Part shown: positions 48,760 to 56,708 of the stretch, piece by piece
Position numbering within the stretch: the stretch's first letter is position 1
Layout: every line of letters begins with the position of its first letter
NCBI RefSeq assembly: GCF_019924635.1
Contig: NZ_CP065037.1
Span: forward strand, 2,108,001-2,172,000
Source: Leifsonia sp. ZF2019
GTDB taxonomy: Bacteria; Actinomycetota; Actinomycetes; Actinomycetales; Microbacteriaceae
DNA length: 64,000 nucleotides
Direction of reading: 5' to 3'
Program-made: the position numbers and the translations under genes
Notes under the pieces: model-generated
What the model was told of the DNA's origin: nothing
The model's database searches: none
The model's input: only the letters and a program-made list of their open reading frames with translations

Positions 48760-50462
48760 GCGACGCGAAGACGTTGGACACCGTGGTGCAGATCGACGAT
48801 CTGTCGGTGACGTTCGCCACCGACGCCGGGGCGGTCAAGGCCGTCGACGATGTGACGCTGAGCGTGGCGCCGGGGGAGGTCCTGGCGATCGTCGGCGAGT
48901 CGGGTTCGGGCAAGACGGTCACCGCGAAGACCATCCTCGGGCTGCTGCCCGAGACGGCCACCGCCTCGGGCGCCGTGGTGCTGCGCAGCAAGGACGGCGG
49001 GAGCGAGGCGGACATCGTCACGCTGAGCAAGCGCCAGCTGCGCGCGGTGCGCGGCACCGACGTCGCGATGGTCTTCCAGGAGCCGTCGACGGCGCTGAAC
49101 CCGGTCTACCCGGTGGGCTGGCAGATCGCGGAGGGCCTCCGGGCCCACGGGAAGCTCTCCAGGAAGGAGGCGCGGGCTCGCGCCGTGGAGATCCTCGAGC
49201 GGGTGGGGATCCCGGAGCCGGAGAAGCGGGTGAAGTACTACCCGCACCAGTTCTCCGGCGGGCAGAAGCAGCGGATCGTCATCGCGATGGCGCTGGTCCT
49301 CAATCCCGGGCTCATCGTCGCCGACGAGCCGACCACCGCGCTCGACGTGACGGTCCAGGCCGAGATCCTCGACCTCCTGCGCCGCTGCCGCGACGAGTTC
49401 GGCGCCGCGATCGTGCTCATCACCCACAACATGGGCGTCGTCGCCGACCTCGCCGACCGGGTGGCGGTCATGTACCAGGGCAGACTGGTCGAGCAGGCGG
49501 ATGTGCGGACGCTGTTCGCCTCGCCGCAGGCCGACTACACCAAGAAGCTGCTGGCGGCCGTTCCCAAGATCGGGCAGGGGACGGTGCAGACCCGCGAGCG
49601 CGCCGCAGCGCGGCAGTCGGCGGCCGACCACGCCCCCGTCGTCGCGGCCCGAGACCTGCGCATCCAGTACCCCGGCCGGTTGGGACGCCCCGGCTTCGTG
49701 GCGGTCGACGGCGTCGATTTCGAGATCCGGCCGCGGGAGGTGCTCGGCCTGGTGGGCGAGTCCGGTTCGGGCAAGACGACCATCGGCCGTGCGATCGCCG
49801 GGCTGAACCGGGTGACGGGCGGTTCGCTGAACGTGCTCGGGATCGAGATGAACGGCGTCCGGGAGAGGGAGTTCCGCCCCGTGCGGAGCGAGATCGGGTT
49901 CGTGTTCCAGGACCCGGCATCGAGCTTCAACCCGCTGCTCACCATCGCCGACTGCGTCGCCGAGCCGCTCGTGGTGCACGGTCGTGCCGATTCGCCCGCC
50001 GACGCCCGGGTCCGCGTGGACGAACTGCTCGAGGCCGTTCAGCTGCCCCGCAGCTACGGCGACCGGTTCCCGCACGAGCTCTCGGGAGGTCAGCGACAGC
50101 GAGCGAGCCTCGCCCGAGCGCTCGCGCTCGAGCCGTCGCTCCTGATCGCGGATGAGCCGACGTCCGCGCTCGACGTCTCCGTGCAGGCGCGTGTGCTGGA
50201 GCTCTTCGCCGAGCTGCAGCGCGAGTTCGGCTTCGCCTCGCTGTTCATCAGCCACGACCTGGCCGTCGTCGACCTGCTGGCGGACCGGATCGCGGTGCTG
50301 CACCACGGCAGGCTGGTGGAGGAGGGCACCGGTGAGCAGGTGCTGGTCGACCCGCAGGAGCCGTACACACAGCGGCTGCTCGCGTCTCTCCCGGTGCCGG
50401 ATCCGGTGGAACAGGCCGAGCGGCGCGAGGCGCTCCGCGCCCTGAGGGAGCAGAGCGCCTAG
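48756..50462 (+). CDS. Peptide ABC transporter ATP-binding protein with two fused NBDs (DppD-DppF)
   Basis: A 568-residue protein containing two complete nucleotide-binding domains. NBD1 (about 10-265) has Walker A GESGSGKT, signature FSGGQKQRIVIAMAL and Walker B LIVADEPTTALD. NBD2 (about 290-555) has GESGSGKTT, LSGGQRQRASLARAL and LLIADEPTSALD. Both carry a switch His (LITHNMG, FISHDLA). One polypeptide can therefore power both permeases. The GTG start overlaps the DppC-like stop. Confidence 0.95.
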   Translation: MSDAKTLDTVVQIDDLSVTFATDAGAVKAVDDVTLSVAPGEVLAIVGESGSGKTVTAKTILGLLPETATASGAVVLRSKDGGSEADIVTLSKRQLRAVRGTDVAMVFQEPSTALNPVYPVGWQIAEGLRAHGKLSRKEARARAVEILERVGIPEPEKRVKYYPHQFSGGQKQRIVIAMALVLNPGLIVADEPTTALDVTVQAEILDLLRRCRDEFGAAIVLITHNMGVVADLADRVAVMYQGRLVEQADVRTLFASPQADYTKKLLAAVPKIGQGTVQTRERAAARQSAADHAPVVAARDLRIQYPGRLGRPGFVAVDGVDFEIRPREVLGLVGESGSGKTTIGRAIAGLNRVTGGSLNVLGIEMNGVREREFRPVRSEIGFVFQDPASSFNPLLTIADCVAEPLVVHGRADSPADARVRVDELLEAVQLPRSYGDRFPHELSGGQRQRASLARALALEPSLLIADEPTSALDVSVQARVLELFAELQREFGFASLFISHDLAVVDLLADRIAVLHHGRLVEEGTGEQVLVDPQEPYTQRLLASLPVPDPVEQAERREALRALREQSA

Positions 50463-50471
50463 GGTCGTCAT

Positions 50472-51320
50472 GTGAGTTCCGATCCCGCCATCGTCGTCAG
50501 CGACCTGTCCGTCGAATACCCTGCGCGGGGCGTCAGCCCGTCGTGCGTCGCCCTGCGCGGGGTGAGCTTCCGGCTGGAGACGGGGAAGATCCTCGGTGTG
50601 CTCGGCGAGACCGGGTCGGGCAAGAGCACGCTGGCGGAGGTGCTCGCCGGGCACGTGCTGCCGCCCCGGTCGGCCGACCCCGGCCCACGGATCAGCGGGG
50701 GTCAGGCGACGGTTCTCGGGCACCAGCTCCGCAAGGCGCGCCGGCGCGATCTCGCCGAGGTGACCTTCCACGTCGGGTACCTGCCGCAGGACGCGGCGAG
50801 CACCCTGGAGCCGTCGCTGACGGTGCAAGACAACGTGACGCTGCCGATTTTCGAGCGCGACCAGCACTATTCGCGCCGAGCCGCGGGAGCGCGGGCGGCC
50901 ACCATCCTGGACACCGTGCACCTGCCGCTGAGCGTGCTGACGAAGTACCCGTACGAGCTCAGCTCCGGTCAGCGGCAGCGCGTGGCGCTGGCCCGGGCGC
51001 TCGTGCTCGGACCGAGCGTGCTCGTCGCCGACGAGCCGACAGCCGGGATCGACGCGACCGTCCGCGATGCGGTGATCGACCTCCTGGCTCAGCTGCGGGG
51101 GCACGACGACTTCTCGGCCGTGATCGTGAGCCACGATCCTTCGGTGCTGCGGCGTGCCACCGACGCGTGCCTGGTGTTGCAGGCCGGCCGCACCGTCGGA
51201 TACGGCCCCATCGAGGACGTGCTCGCCGACCCGACGCACCCGTTCGTCGCCGGGCTGGCGAAGGCGCTGGGCACCTCCTCCCGTCGCACCGAGCGCCGAC
51301 CGCAGCGCGCCGCCGAGTGA
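50472..51320 (+). CDS. Additional ABC ATP-binding protein of the peptide operon
   Basis: A 282-residue single NBD. It has Walker A GETGSGKST near residue 42, a Q-loop in VGYLPQDAAS, signature LSSGQRQRVALARAL, Walker B VLVADEPTAGID and switch His in VIVSHDP. All catalytic residues are present, so it is competent. It is a third NBD in an operon whose fused NBD protein already supplies two, and no third permease is present. It may substitute for one half of the fused ATPase or serve permeases encoded elsewhere. Confidence 0.9.
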   Translation: MSSDPAIVVSDLSVEYPARGVSPSCVALRGVSFRLETGKILGVLGETGSGKSTLAEVLAGHVLPPRSADPGPRISGGQATVLGHQLRKARRRDLAEVTFHVGYLPQDAASTLEPSLTVQDNVTLPIFERDQHYSRRAAGARAATILDTVHLPLSVLTKYPYELSSGQRQRVALARALVLGPSVLVADEPTAGIDATVRDAVIDLLAQLRGHDDFSAVIVSHDPSVLRRATDACLVLQAGRTVGYGPIEDVLADPTHPFVAGLAKALGTSSRRTERRPQRAAE

Positions 51321-51348
51321 GGATCGCCGAGTGAACAGGGAGCACCCC

Positions 51349-52362
51349 ATGTCGTCGTCCACCGCATCCGGTGCGGGCCAGCATCGCGCCGTCCTCGCCG
51401 GAGAAGTCCGGCCGCTTCCGGCCGATCGACGGCCCGAGCCGGGCCCGATCGCCATCCTGCCCCGCGCCGAGCAGACCTTCGTCGACGCGGTCCGGGCAGG
51501 GGGAGGGACGGTCGAGCCCCTCTCGGAAAGCACCCGAGGGCTCGTGTGGCTGGACTACAGGGACCCGGACGGCTTCGCCGCGGCCATGGACGCGCACCCG
51601 TCGATCACCTGGGTCCAGCTGCCGTTCGCGGGCGTCGACGCGTTCTCCCCGACGATCGCGGCGCACGCGCGTCCCGGTCTCGTGTGGACGAGCGCCAAGG
51701 GCGCCTACGCGCAGCCGGTCGCGGAGCACGCCCTCACCCTCACCCTCTCGCTGCTGCGGGTCATCCCGAAGCGGGTGCGCGCCCGCAGCTGGGCGACAGA
51801 GCCCGAAGGTCGTTCCCTGTACGGGATGGACGTCGTGCTCATCGGAGCAGGCGGCATCGCGCTCGAGCTGATGCGGCTGCTGGAGCCGTTCGGCACACGC
51901 ATCACGGTGGTGCGGCGCTCGGCAGAGCCGGTCCCGGGGGCCGCGCGGACGCTCACGACCGACCGTCTGGCGGAGGCGCTGCCGACGGCCGACATCGTCG
52001 TGGTCGCGGCTGCGCTCACCGGCGGCACACGGGAGCTGATCGGTGCGCCGGAGGTCGCGGCCATGAAGCCGACCGCCCTCCTCGTCAACATCGCCCGTGG
52101 CGGACTCGTCGACACGGACGCGCTGCTCGCCGCCCTCCGGGACGGCGGGATCGCCGGCGCCGGCCTCGACGTGACCGACCCGGAGCCGCTCCCGGACGGT
52201 CATCCGCTCTGGGACGAGCCGAGCTGTCTCATCACCCCGCACCAGGCGGACACCCCGGAGATGGTGGCGCCGTTGCTCGCCGAGCGCGTGCGACTCAACG
52301 TGTCGGCCTTCCTCGGCGACGGCCGGTTCGTCGGTCTGGTGGACCCCGAAGCGGGCTACTGA
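51349..52362 (+). CDS. D-2-hydroxyacid dehydrogenase family protein
   Basis: A 337-residue NAD(P)-dependent dehydrogenase. The Rossmann motif is GAGGIALEL near residue 170. Catalytic Arg is in NIARGGLVDT, Glu in DVTDPEPLPDGHPLW and His in ITPHQADTPEM. These enzymes interconvert 2-keto acids and D-2-hydroxy acids. ATG at 51349 has GGGAG at 51338-51342; an in-frame GTG at 51331 is less likely. It follows the peptide transporter genes and may process amino-acid-derived keto acids. Confidence 0.9.
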   Translation: MSSSTASGAGQHRAVLAGEVRPLPADRRPEPGPIAILPRAEQTFVDAVRAGGGTVEPLSESTRGLVWLDYRDPDGFAAAMDAHPSITWVQLPFAGVDAFSPTIAAHARPGLVWTSAKGAYAQPVAEHALTLTLSLLRVIPKRVRARSWATEPEGRSLYGMDVVLIGAGGIALELMRLLEPFGTRITVVRRSAEPVPGAARTLTTDRLAEALPTADIVVVAAALTGGTRELIGAPEVAAMKPTALLVNIARGGLVDTDALLAALRDGGIAGAGLDVTDPEPLPDGHPLWDEPSCLITPHQADTPEMVAPLLAERVRLNVSAFLGDGRFVGLVDPEAGY

Positions 52363-52401
52363 GCGCGCCCCGGCGCGACGCGCGCGAGATGCAGTGCCGA
52401 T

Positions 52402-52431
52402 TTCATAACCCGGTCGAATCCTTGCTAGAGT
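52402..52431 (+). promoter_or_regulatory. tRNA-Asn promoter
   Basis: An extended -10 box TGC-TAGAGT (TAGAGT at 52426-52431) and a -35-like TTCATA (52402-52407) with an 18-nt spacer precede the tRNA by about 20 bp. Confidence 0.55.
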
Positions 52432-52450
52432 AGCTTCGCTGAACAAGCAT

Positions 52451-52523
52451 TCCTCGATAGCTCAATTGGCAGAGCAGCCGGCTGTTAACCGGCAGGTTCT
52501 TGGTTCGAGTCCAAGTCGGGGAG
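52451..52523 (+). tRNA. tRNA-Asn (anticodon GTT)
   Basis: A 73-nt cloverleaf: acceptor 52451-52457 pairs with 52516-52522 (one T-G pair), D-arm GCTC/GAGC, anticodon stem GCCGG/CCGGC with loop CTGTTAA (GTT at 52484-52486), T-arm CTTGG/CCAAG with TTCGAGT loop. Discriminator G and an encoded CCA (52524-52526) follow. Confidence 0.97.
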
Positions 52524-52529
52524 CCACCG

Positions 52530-52589
52530 GATCCCGGTCGATGAGCCCAATGCGTCAGAGCACAGGGCGAGTCGACCGGGATCTTTTTT
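52530..52589 (+). terminator. Intrinsic terminator of tRNA-Asn
   Basis: A perfect 12-bp stem (52530-52541 with 52572-52583) is followed by six T (52584-52589), a textbook rho-independent terminator directly after the tRNA. The 224 bp from here to the next gene hold only the operator-like repeats and promoter described below. Confidence 0.92.
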
Positions 52590-52730
52590 CATGCCCGATG
52601 CGGAATACATCCGTCGTTCATGCGCCCGGTCTCCCTTCGAGCCACGAATGATGATGACCGCGTGCCGGGATGAGCGCGGCGCGAAGGCGACGTCGAGCAC
52701 GATCCGCGCGCCGACTGTGCGCGAACCGCG

Positions 52731-52756
52731 TACTCCCGGGGGAGTAGCCGGGAGTA
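52731..52756. promoter_or_regulatory. Putative response-regulator operator before the second two-component operon
   Basis: TACTCCC-gg-GGGAGTA (52731-52746) is a perfect 16-bp palindrome, followed 3 bp later by a further GGGAGTA (52750-52756). It is centred about 75 bp before the predicted transcription start. The 13 bp CCCGGGGGAGTAG at 52735-52747 recurs exactly at 54671-54683 before the SHOCT gene. Confidence 0.6.
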
Positions 52757-52801
52757 TCCGCATCACGCCCCCGGGCGCACGTCGGCGTTGCGGCGCGTGA
52801 T

Positions 52802-52813
52802 TAGCATGGGGAG
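52802..52813 (+). promoter_or_regulatory. -10 box of leaderless sensor-kinase transcript
   Basis: TAGCAT at 52802-52807 is followed by 6 nt and the ATG at 52814. Confidence 0.5.
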
Positions 52814-53995
52814 ATGGCCTGGTCCTCCCGCATCGATCCGCTCGCGGGTGGGCGCGTGCCCGGCTGGGCGGCGCCGGAGCGACCCCGCGGATCGCGCTGG
52901 TTCCCGGTCGTCGTCGCGGCGCTGATCCAGGTGCCGGGCGTGCTGATCGCACTCGGTGACAGCGCGGCGCACCCCCTTACGGCGGCAGCGGTCGCCGTGG
53001 CGTTCCTTTCCTCCGCGCTCCTGGCGTTCGGTCGCGCGCATCCCGGCTCCGTGCTGGTCGCCGTGGCCGTGCTCTGCGCTCCCGCGATCGCGCTCACGGC
53101 GGGGCCGCCGTTCGCCGCCGTCCCGCTCGCGTTCGCCGTCATCGGAGCCGTGGTCCGGGGCGCCCGGGTCTGGGCGTGGTGGACGCTCGCCGGCTTCGCC
53201 GTCGCGGCTCCTCTCGCTGCGTTCCTCCTCACCGAGCGGCCCACGGCGATGATCCGTCCGCTGATCCTGGCGCTCATCCTCTGCCTGCTCGTCGGCGTCG
53301 GGGAGGCGGTGCGCAACCGGCGCGAGCGGTATCGGGAGATCTCCCGGGCGATCGCGGCGCGACGCGAGGCCGCGGCGGAGGCGGAGCGGCTGCGGATCGC
53401 GCGCGAGCTCCACGACGTCCTCGCGCACTCGCTGTCACAGATCAGCGTGCAGGCCGGTGTCGGTCTGCACCTCTTCGACTCCCGGCCCGACAAGGCGCGC
53501 GAGAGCCTGGAAGCCATCAAGACGACCAGCGGTCAGGCGCTCGAGGAGGTGCGCGGCGTCCTCGGCTTCCTCCGTTCGGACGGCTACGCCGAGCGCAGTC
53601 CCGAGCCGGACCTGTCCCGCATCCCCGTGTTGGTCGAGACGTATCGGCGCGCGGGGCTCGACGTGACGTTCGAGAACGCGCTGGGGGAGGGCGCGTCCGC
53701 CGCGACCGGGCACGCCCTGTACCGGATCGCGCAGGAGTCCCTCACCAACGCCGGCAGGCACGCGCAGGCGCACACCGTCCGCATCCGCCTCGCCGAGGAG
53801 GGTGGCTGGTACGTGCTCACCATCGCCGACGACGGCCGCAATCGTGCGGGCGAACCGCTCATCGAGGGCAAGGGGATGCTCGGGATGCGCGAGCGCGCAG
53901 AGCTCCTCGGCGGCCGCTTCGCCACGCGGGAGACGCCCGGCGGCGGCCTGACCGTCGAGGCGCGTCTTCCCGCCCGTCCGGCGGAGGCCGCGTGA
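52814..53995 (+). CDS. NarL-type sensor histidine kinase
   Basis: A 393-residue sensor with about five transmembrane helices (residues 28-165), no large external loop, then a HisKA_3 domain with RELHDVLAHSL (phosphoacceptor His near 200), a HATPase domain with ESLTNAGRHAQ and GKGMLGMRERAELLGG. This compact intramembrane-sensing layout is typical of cell-envelope stress sensors. It overlaps its response regulator by 4 bp. The palindrome upstream suggests autoregulation. Confidence 0.93.
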   Translation: MAWSSRIDPLAGGRVPGWAAPERPRGSRWFPVVVAALIQVPGVLIALGDSAAHPLTAAAVAVAFLSSALLAFGRAHPGSVLVAVAVLCAPAIALTAGPPFAAVPLAFAVIGAVVRGARVWAWWTLAGFAVAAPLAAFLLTERPTAMIRPLILALILCLLVGVGEAVRNRRERYREISRAIAARREAAAEAERLRIARELHDVLAHSLSQISVQAGVGLHLFDSRPDKARESLEAIKTTSGQALEEVRGVLGFLRSDGYAERSPEPDLSRIPVLVETYRRAGLDVTFENALGEGASAATGHALYRIAQESLTNAGRHAQAHTVRIRLAEEGGWYVLTIADDGRNRAGEPLIEGKGMLGMRERAELLGGRFATRETPGGGLTVEARLPARPAEAA

Positions 53996-54654
53996 TCCGC
54001 GTGCTCCTGGCGGACGACCAGCATCTCGTCCGCGCCGGGTTCCGGGCGCTCCTCGAGGCCGAGGACGGCATCGAGGTCGTGGGCGAGGCTCCGACCGGGC
54101 GTGAGACCGTCGCCGCGGTGCGACGGACCCGCCCGGACATCGTCCTCATGGACATCCGCATGCCCGACGGCGACGGGCTGTGGGCGACCGCGGAGATCGT
54201 GGCCGACCCGGCGCTCGCGGGGACCCGCGTCGTGGTCGTCACGACCTTCGAGCTCGACGAGTACGTCGCGCAGGCCATCCTGGCGGGCGCGAGCGGATTC
54301 CTCGTGAAGGACACCGAGCCGGTCGAGCTGCTGCGCGCGATCCGCGTCGTCGCCGAGGGGGACGCCCCGCTGTCGCCCGGCGCGACCCGCCGGCTGATCG
54401 CCCGGGTCGCGGGCGGCCTCGGCCCGGCTCCCGACCTGGAGCGCCTCTCGGCGCTCACCGATCGGGAGCGGGAGGTCCTCGCCCTCGTCGGCCACGGCCT
54501 CACCAACGCGGAGATCGCCGAGCGGCTCTATCTGAGCCCGTTGACGGCGAAGACCCACGTGTCGCGCATCATCGCCAAGCTGGGCGCCCGCGACCGCGTG
54601 CACCTCGTGGTGCTCGCCTACGAGACTGGACTCGTCCGCCCCGGGCGGAGCTGA
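53992..54654 (+). CDS. LuxR/NarL-family response regulator
   Basis: A 220-residue regulator. Receiver residues are the acidic pair in LLADDQHLV, phosphoacceptor Asp54 in VLMDIRMPD, Thr in VVTTFE and Lys in FLVKDTEP. The LuxR-type helix-turn-helix (about 150-210) contains LTDREREVLALVGHGLTNAE and TAKTHVSRIIAKLGARDR. The GTG start overlaps the kinase stop. The GGGAGTA repeats on both sides of this operon are its most likely binding sites. Confidence 0.94.
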   Translation: MIRVLLADDQHLVRAGFRALLEAEDGIEVVGEAPTGRETVAAVRRTRPDIVLMDIRMPDGDGLWATAEIVADPALAGTRVVVVTTFELDEYVAQAILAGASGFLVKDTEPVELLRAIRVVAEGDAPLSPGATRRLIARVAGGLGPAPDLERLSALTDREREVLALVGHGLTNAEIAERLYLSPLTAKTHVSRIIAKLGARDRVHLVVLAYETGLVRPGRS

Positions 54655-54670
54655 CCGACTCGGCCGTGCA

Positions 54671-54697
54671 CCCGGGGGAGTAGGCCAGGTCACTCCC
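54671..54697. promoter_or_regulatory. Second copy of the GGGAGTA operator, before the SHOCT gene
   Basis: CCCGGGGGAGTAG (54671-54683) is identical over 13 bp to 52735-52747; CACTCCC at 54691-54697 supplies an inverted half-site 8 bp further on. It lies 90-115 bp before the SHOCT gene. Confidence 0.6.
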
Positions 54698-54786
54698 GAC
54701 GGCGGATTCGCGGCGGGGGCCCCGGACGGAGGCTGGATGCATCGTCCGCGAGAGCCGCGGACGGACATCGACCGATTGGACGCACC

Positions 54787-55125
54787 ATGTTCAGCTCCTC
54801 CGTCGCGACGGCACTCGCCGCCGCCCCCTGCACCGTCTGGGCCGGACCCGTGTTCGGCTGGTGGTGGATCTTCATCCCGATCTTCTGGGTAGCGGTCTTC
54901 GTGCTCCTCTTCGGGCTCGCCGGTCGCCGCTGGCGTCGGGCGGCCGCGATGCGCGGCGGGTACGGCCCGGGCGGGTTCGGCCCCGGCGCGGGCTGGGGTC
55001 CGCATTCGGCCACCCGCTCGGCGGAGCAGACGCTCGCGCAGCGCTACGCCAACGGCGATATCGACGAGGCCGAGTACCGCGCCCGGCTCGAAGTGCTGCG
55101 GGCGAACCGCACGGACGGCGCCTGA
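54787..55125 (+). CDS. Small SHOCT-domain membrane protein
   Basis: A 112-residue protein: one strong transmembrane segment at about residues 22-46 (WWWIFIPIFWVAVFVLLFG), a Gly/Arg linker, then a C-terminal SHOCT motif (about 80-108: EQTLAQRYANGDIDEAEYRARL). SHOCT motifs are short oligomerisation modules on membrane proteins. The operator copy upstream makes it a probable target of the neighbouring response regulator, perhaps the output of an envelope-stress response. No clear ribosome binding site precedes the ATG. Confidence 0.85.
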   Translation: MFSSSVATALAAAPCTVWAGPVFGWWWIFIPIFWVAVFVLLFGLAGRRWRRAAAMRGGYGPGGFGPGAGWGPHSATRSAEQTLAQRYANGDIDEAEYRARLEVLRANRTDGA

Positions 55126-55201
55126 GCGCTTCGGCCCCACCCCTCGCGCAGCCCGGGATAGGATCGTCCGGGCCGCGCGAGGCGGCCGAGGAGGAGACAC
55201 C

Positions 55202-56086
55202 GTGATGACCCCGCTCGCCCTGACCGTCGGCGCCGTGCTGCTCGCCGCCGCCGCCGCGGCGTTCCTCGCGCTGTGGCTCCTGGAGCTCCGCAGGCACCGG
55301 CGGCTGCGCGGCTCCCGCGAGGAGTCGGAGTGGGACCGCATCGACCGCGAGCTCGAGCTCGCCGAACAGGCCGGTCGGTTCCGCATCGCCGGCGAGCTCG
55401 GCGACATCGCGGTCCAGACGGTCAATCGGCTGGTCGCCCACGCGGAGGGCATCCGCTACGCCGCCACCACCGACCCGGAGGCGGCGGCGCGCGCCACACC
55501 TGCGCTGGAGACGACCGCGCGCGAGGCGCTCGGCGATCTGCGCCGCCTGCAGAACGTCGTCCGCGAAGGCCAGGACGCCGCGCAACCGCAGCCGCGCCTC
55601 CACTCGGCCCGCGACCTCTTCCGTGTCATGCGCGACGCCGGGATCGAGGTCGCGTTCACCGAGACCGGCGAATCCTTCGCGCTCCGGCAGGGAGCCGAGC
55701 TCGCGGTCTTCCGCATCCTCCAGACCGCCCTCGAGAACGCTCTCACCCACGGCGGCTCCGGCACGCGGGTGACCGTGGCGTTCAGCTGGACGCAGGACGG
55801 CCTCCAGGTCAGCGTCGATGACGACGGCATCCGCGCCGCGGCACGCCGCCAGGGCCTCGACCGCGAGGGCGTCGACCAGGCCACCACGTACACGATCGAA
55901 GAGGACCTGCGCGCCGTCACCGAGTACATCGACGGTGTGCGCCTCAACGAGCTCCGCGACCGGGCGGCGCTGTTCGGCGGCGTCCTCACCGCCAAGACGG
56001 TCCCCGGCGTCGGATTCTCGCTCTCGGTCGTGTTCCCCGCACTGCGGCACCACAACGGAGTGCACGGAGTGGAGCTGCGCCGCTAG
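55202..56086 (+). CDS. Histidine kinase homologue lacking the phosphoacceptor His
   Basis: A 294-residue protein with one N-terminal transmembrane helix (about 5-28), a region aligned with HisKA_3 and a C-terminal HATPase-like domain. The motif normally R-E-L-H-D reads G-E-L-G-D (residues 64-68), so Gly67 replaces the His. In the ATPase part the N-box ENALTHGG is recognisable, the usual DNGxG is replaced by DDDGIRAA, and an insertion precedes LNELRDRAALFGG. Thus ATP binding may survive but autophosphorylation cannot occur in the normal way. No response regulator is coupled to it. GTG at 55202 (ATG at 55205) has a strong GAGGAGGAG ribosome binding site. Confidence 0.75.
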   Translation: MMTPLALTVGAVLLAAAAAAFLALWLLELRRHRRLRGSREESEWDRIDRELELAEQAGRFRIAGELGDIAVQTVNRLVAHAEGIRYAATTDPEAAARATPALETTAREALGDLRRLQNVVREGQDAAQPQPRLHSARDLFRVMRDAGIEVAFTETGESFALRQGAELAVFRILQTALENALTHGGSGTRVTVAFSWTQDGLQVSVDDDGIRAAARRQGLDREGVDQATTYTIEEDLRAVTEYIDGVRLNELRDRAALFGGVLTAKTVPGVGFSLSVVFPALRHHNGVHGVELRR

Positions 56087-56101
56087 CCTGCGGCAGCTCG
56101 C

Positions 56102-56668
56102 TCAGTCCTCCAGGTGGTCGCGCCCGGGCAGCCAGCTCAGACCGGGGACGCCCCAGCTGTTCTTGCGCTGCGCCTTCAGCGCGGCCTTGGCGTAGGGGTG
56201 CGCGAGGCGGTCGACATAGAGCACACCGTCGAGGTGGTCGTACTCGTGCTGGAAGATGCGGGCCAGCCAGCCGTCCGCCTCGATCTCGAAAGGCTCGCCC
56301 TCGAGGTCGACCGCGCGGAGCACGACGCGCTGAGCCCGGCGGAGCGGGAACCGCTCACCCGGGAACGACAGGCAGCCCTCCGACTCCTCGTCCTCGTCGA
56401 GCTCGCCGGTCGCGAGCGGGCTCTGCCACAGCTCGGGATTGATGGCCACGCCGCGGTGGAGGACGTCGTCGTCGTCCGTCCAGCCGAAGACGAAAAGCCG
56501 CAGAGCCACGCCGACCTGGGGGCCGGCGAGACCGACACCGGGCGCTTCGTCCATCGTCTCGAACATGTCCGCCACGAGCCGGCGCAGGTCGTCGTCGAAG
56601 TCGACCACGGGCGAAGCGGGGGAGTGCAGGACGGGGTCTCCGGTGATCCGGATGGGGAGGACGGCCAT
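56102..56668 (-). CDS. def: Peptide deformylase
   Basis: A 188-residue metalloenzyme that removes the formyl group from nascent proteins. The three active-site motifs are intact: GVGLAGPQVG, EGCLSFPGE and QHEYDHLDG (metal ligands Cys and two His). The C-terminal 25 residues are a short extension seen in Actinobacteria. On the minus strand TAGTCT (complement of 56675-56680) lies 6 nt before the ATG, so the message is probably leaderless. It is divergent from the DMT transporter gene. Confidence 0.96.
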   Translation of the reverse strand: MAVLPIRITGDPVLHSPASPVVDFDDDLRRLVADMFETMDEAPGVGLAGPQVGVALRLFVFGWTDDDDVLHRGVAINPELWQSPLATGELDEDEESEGCLSFPGERFPLRRAQRVVLRAVDLEGEPFEIEADGWLARIFQHEYDHLDGVLYVDRLAHPYAKAALKAQRKNSWGVPGLSWLPGRDHLED

Positions 56669-56674
56669 TCGGCA

Positions 56675-56702
56675 AGACTATCGGCTGCATGTCGGTTAGG
56701 GT
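56675..56702. promoter_or_regulatory. Back-to-back leaderless promoters of def and the DMT transporter
   Basis: The minus-strand TAGTCT (56675-56680) is 6 nt before the def ATG; the plus-strand TAGGGT (56697-56702) is 6 nt before the GTG of the transporter at 56709. Their likely -35 regions overlap, so the two genes share a 40-bp promoter region. Confidence 0.5.
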
Positions 56703-56708
56703 CGTGGG

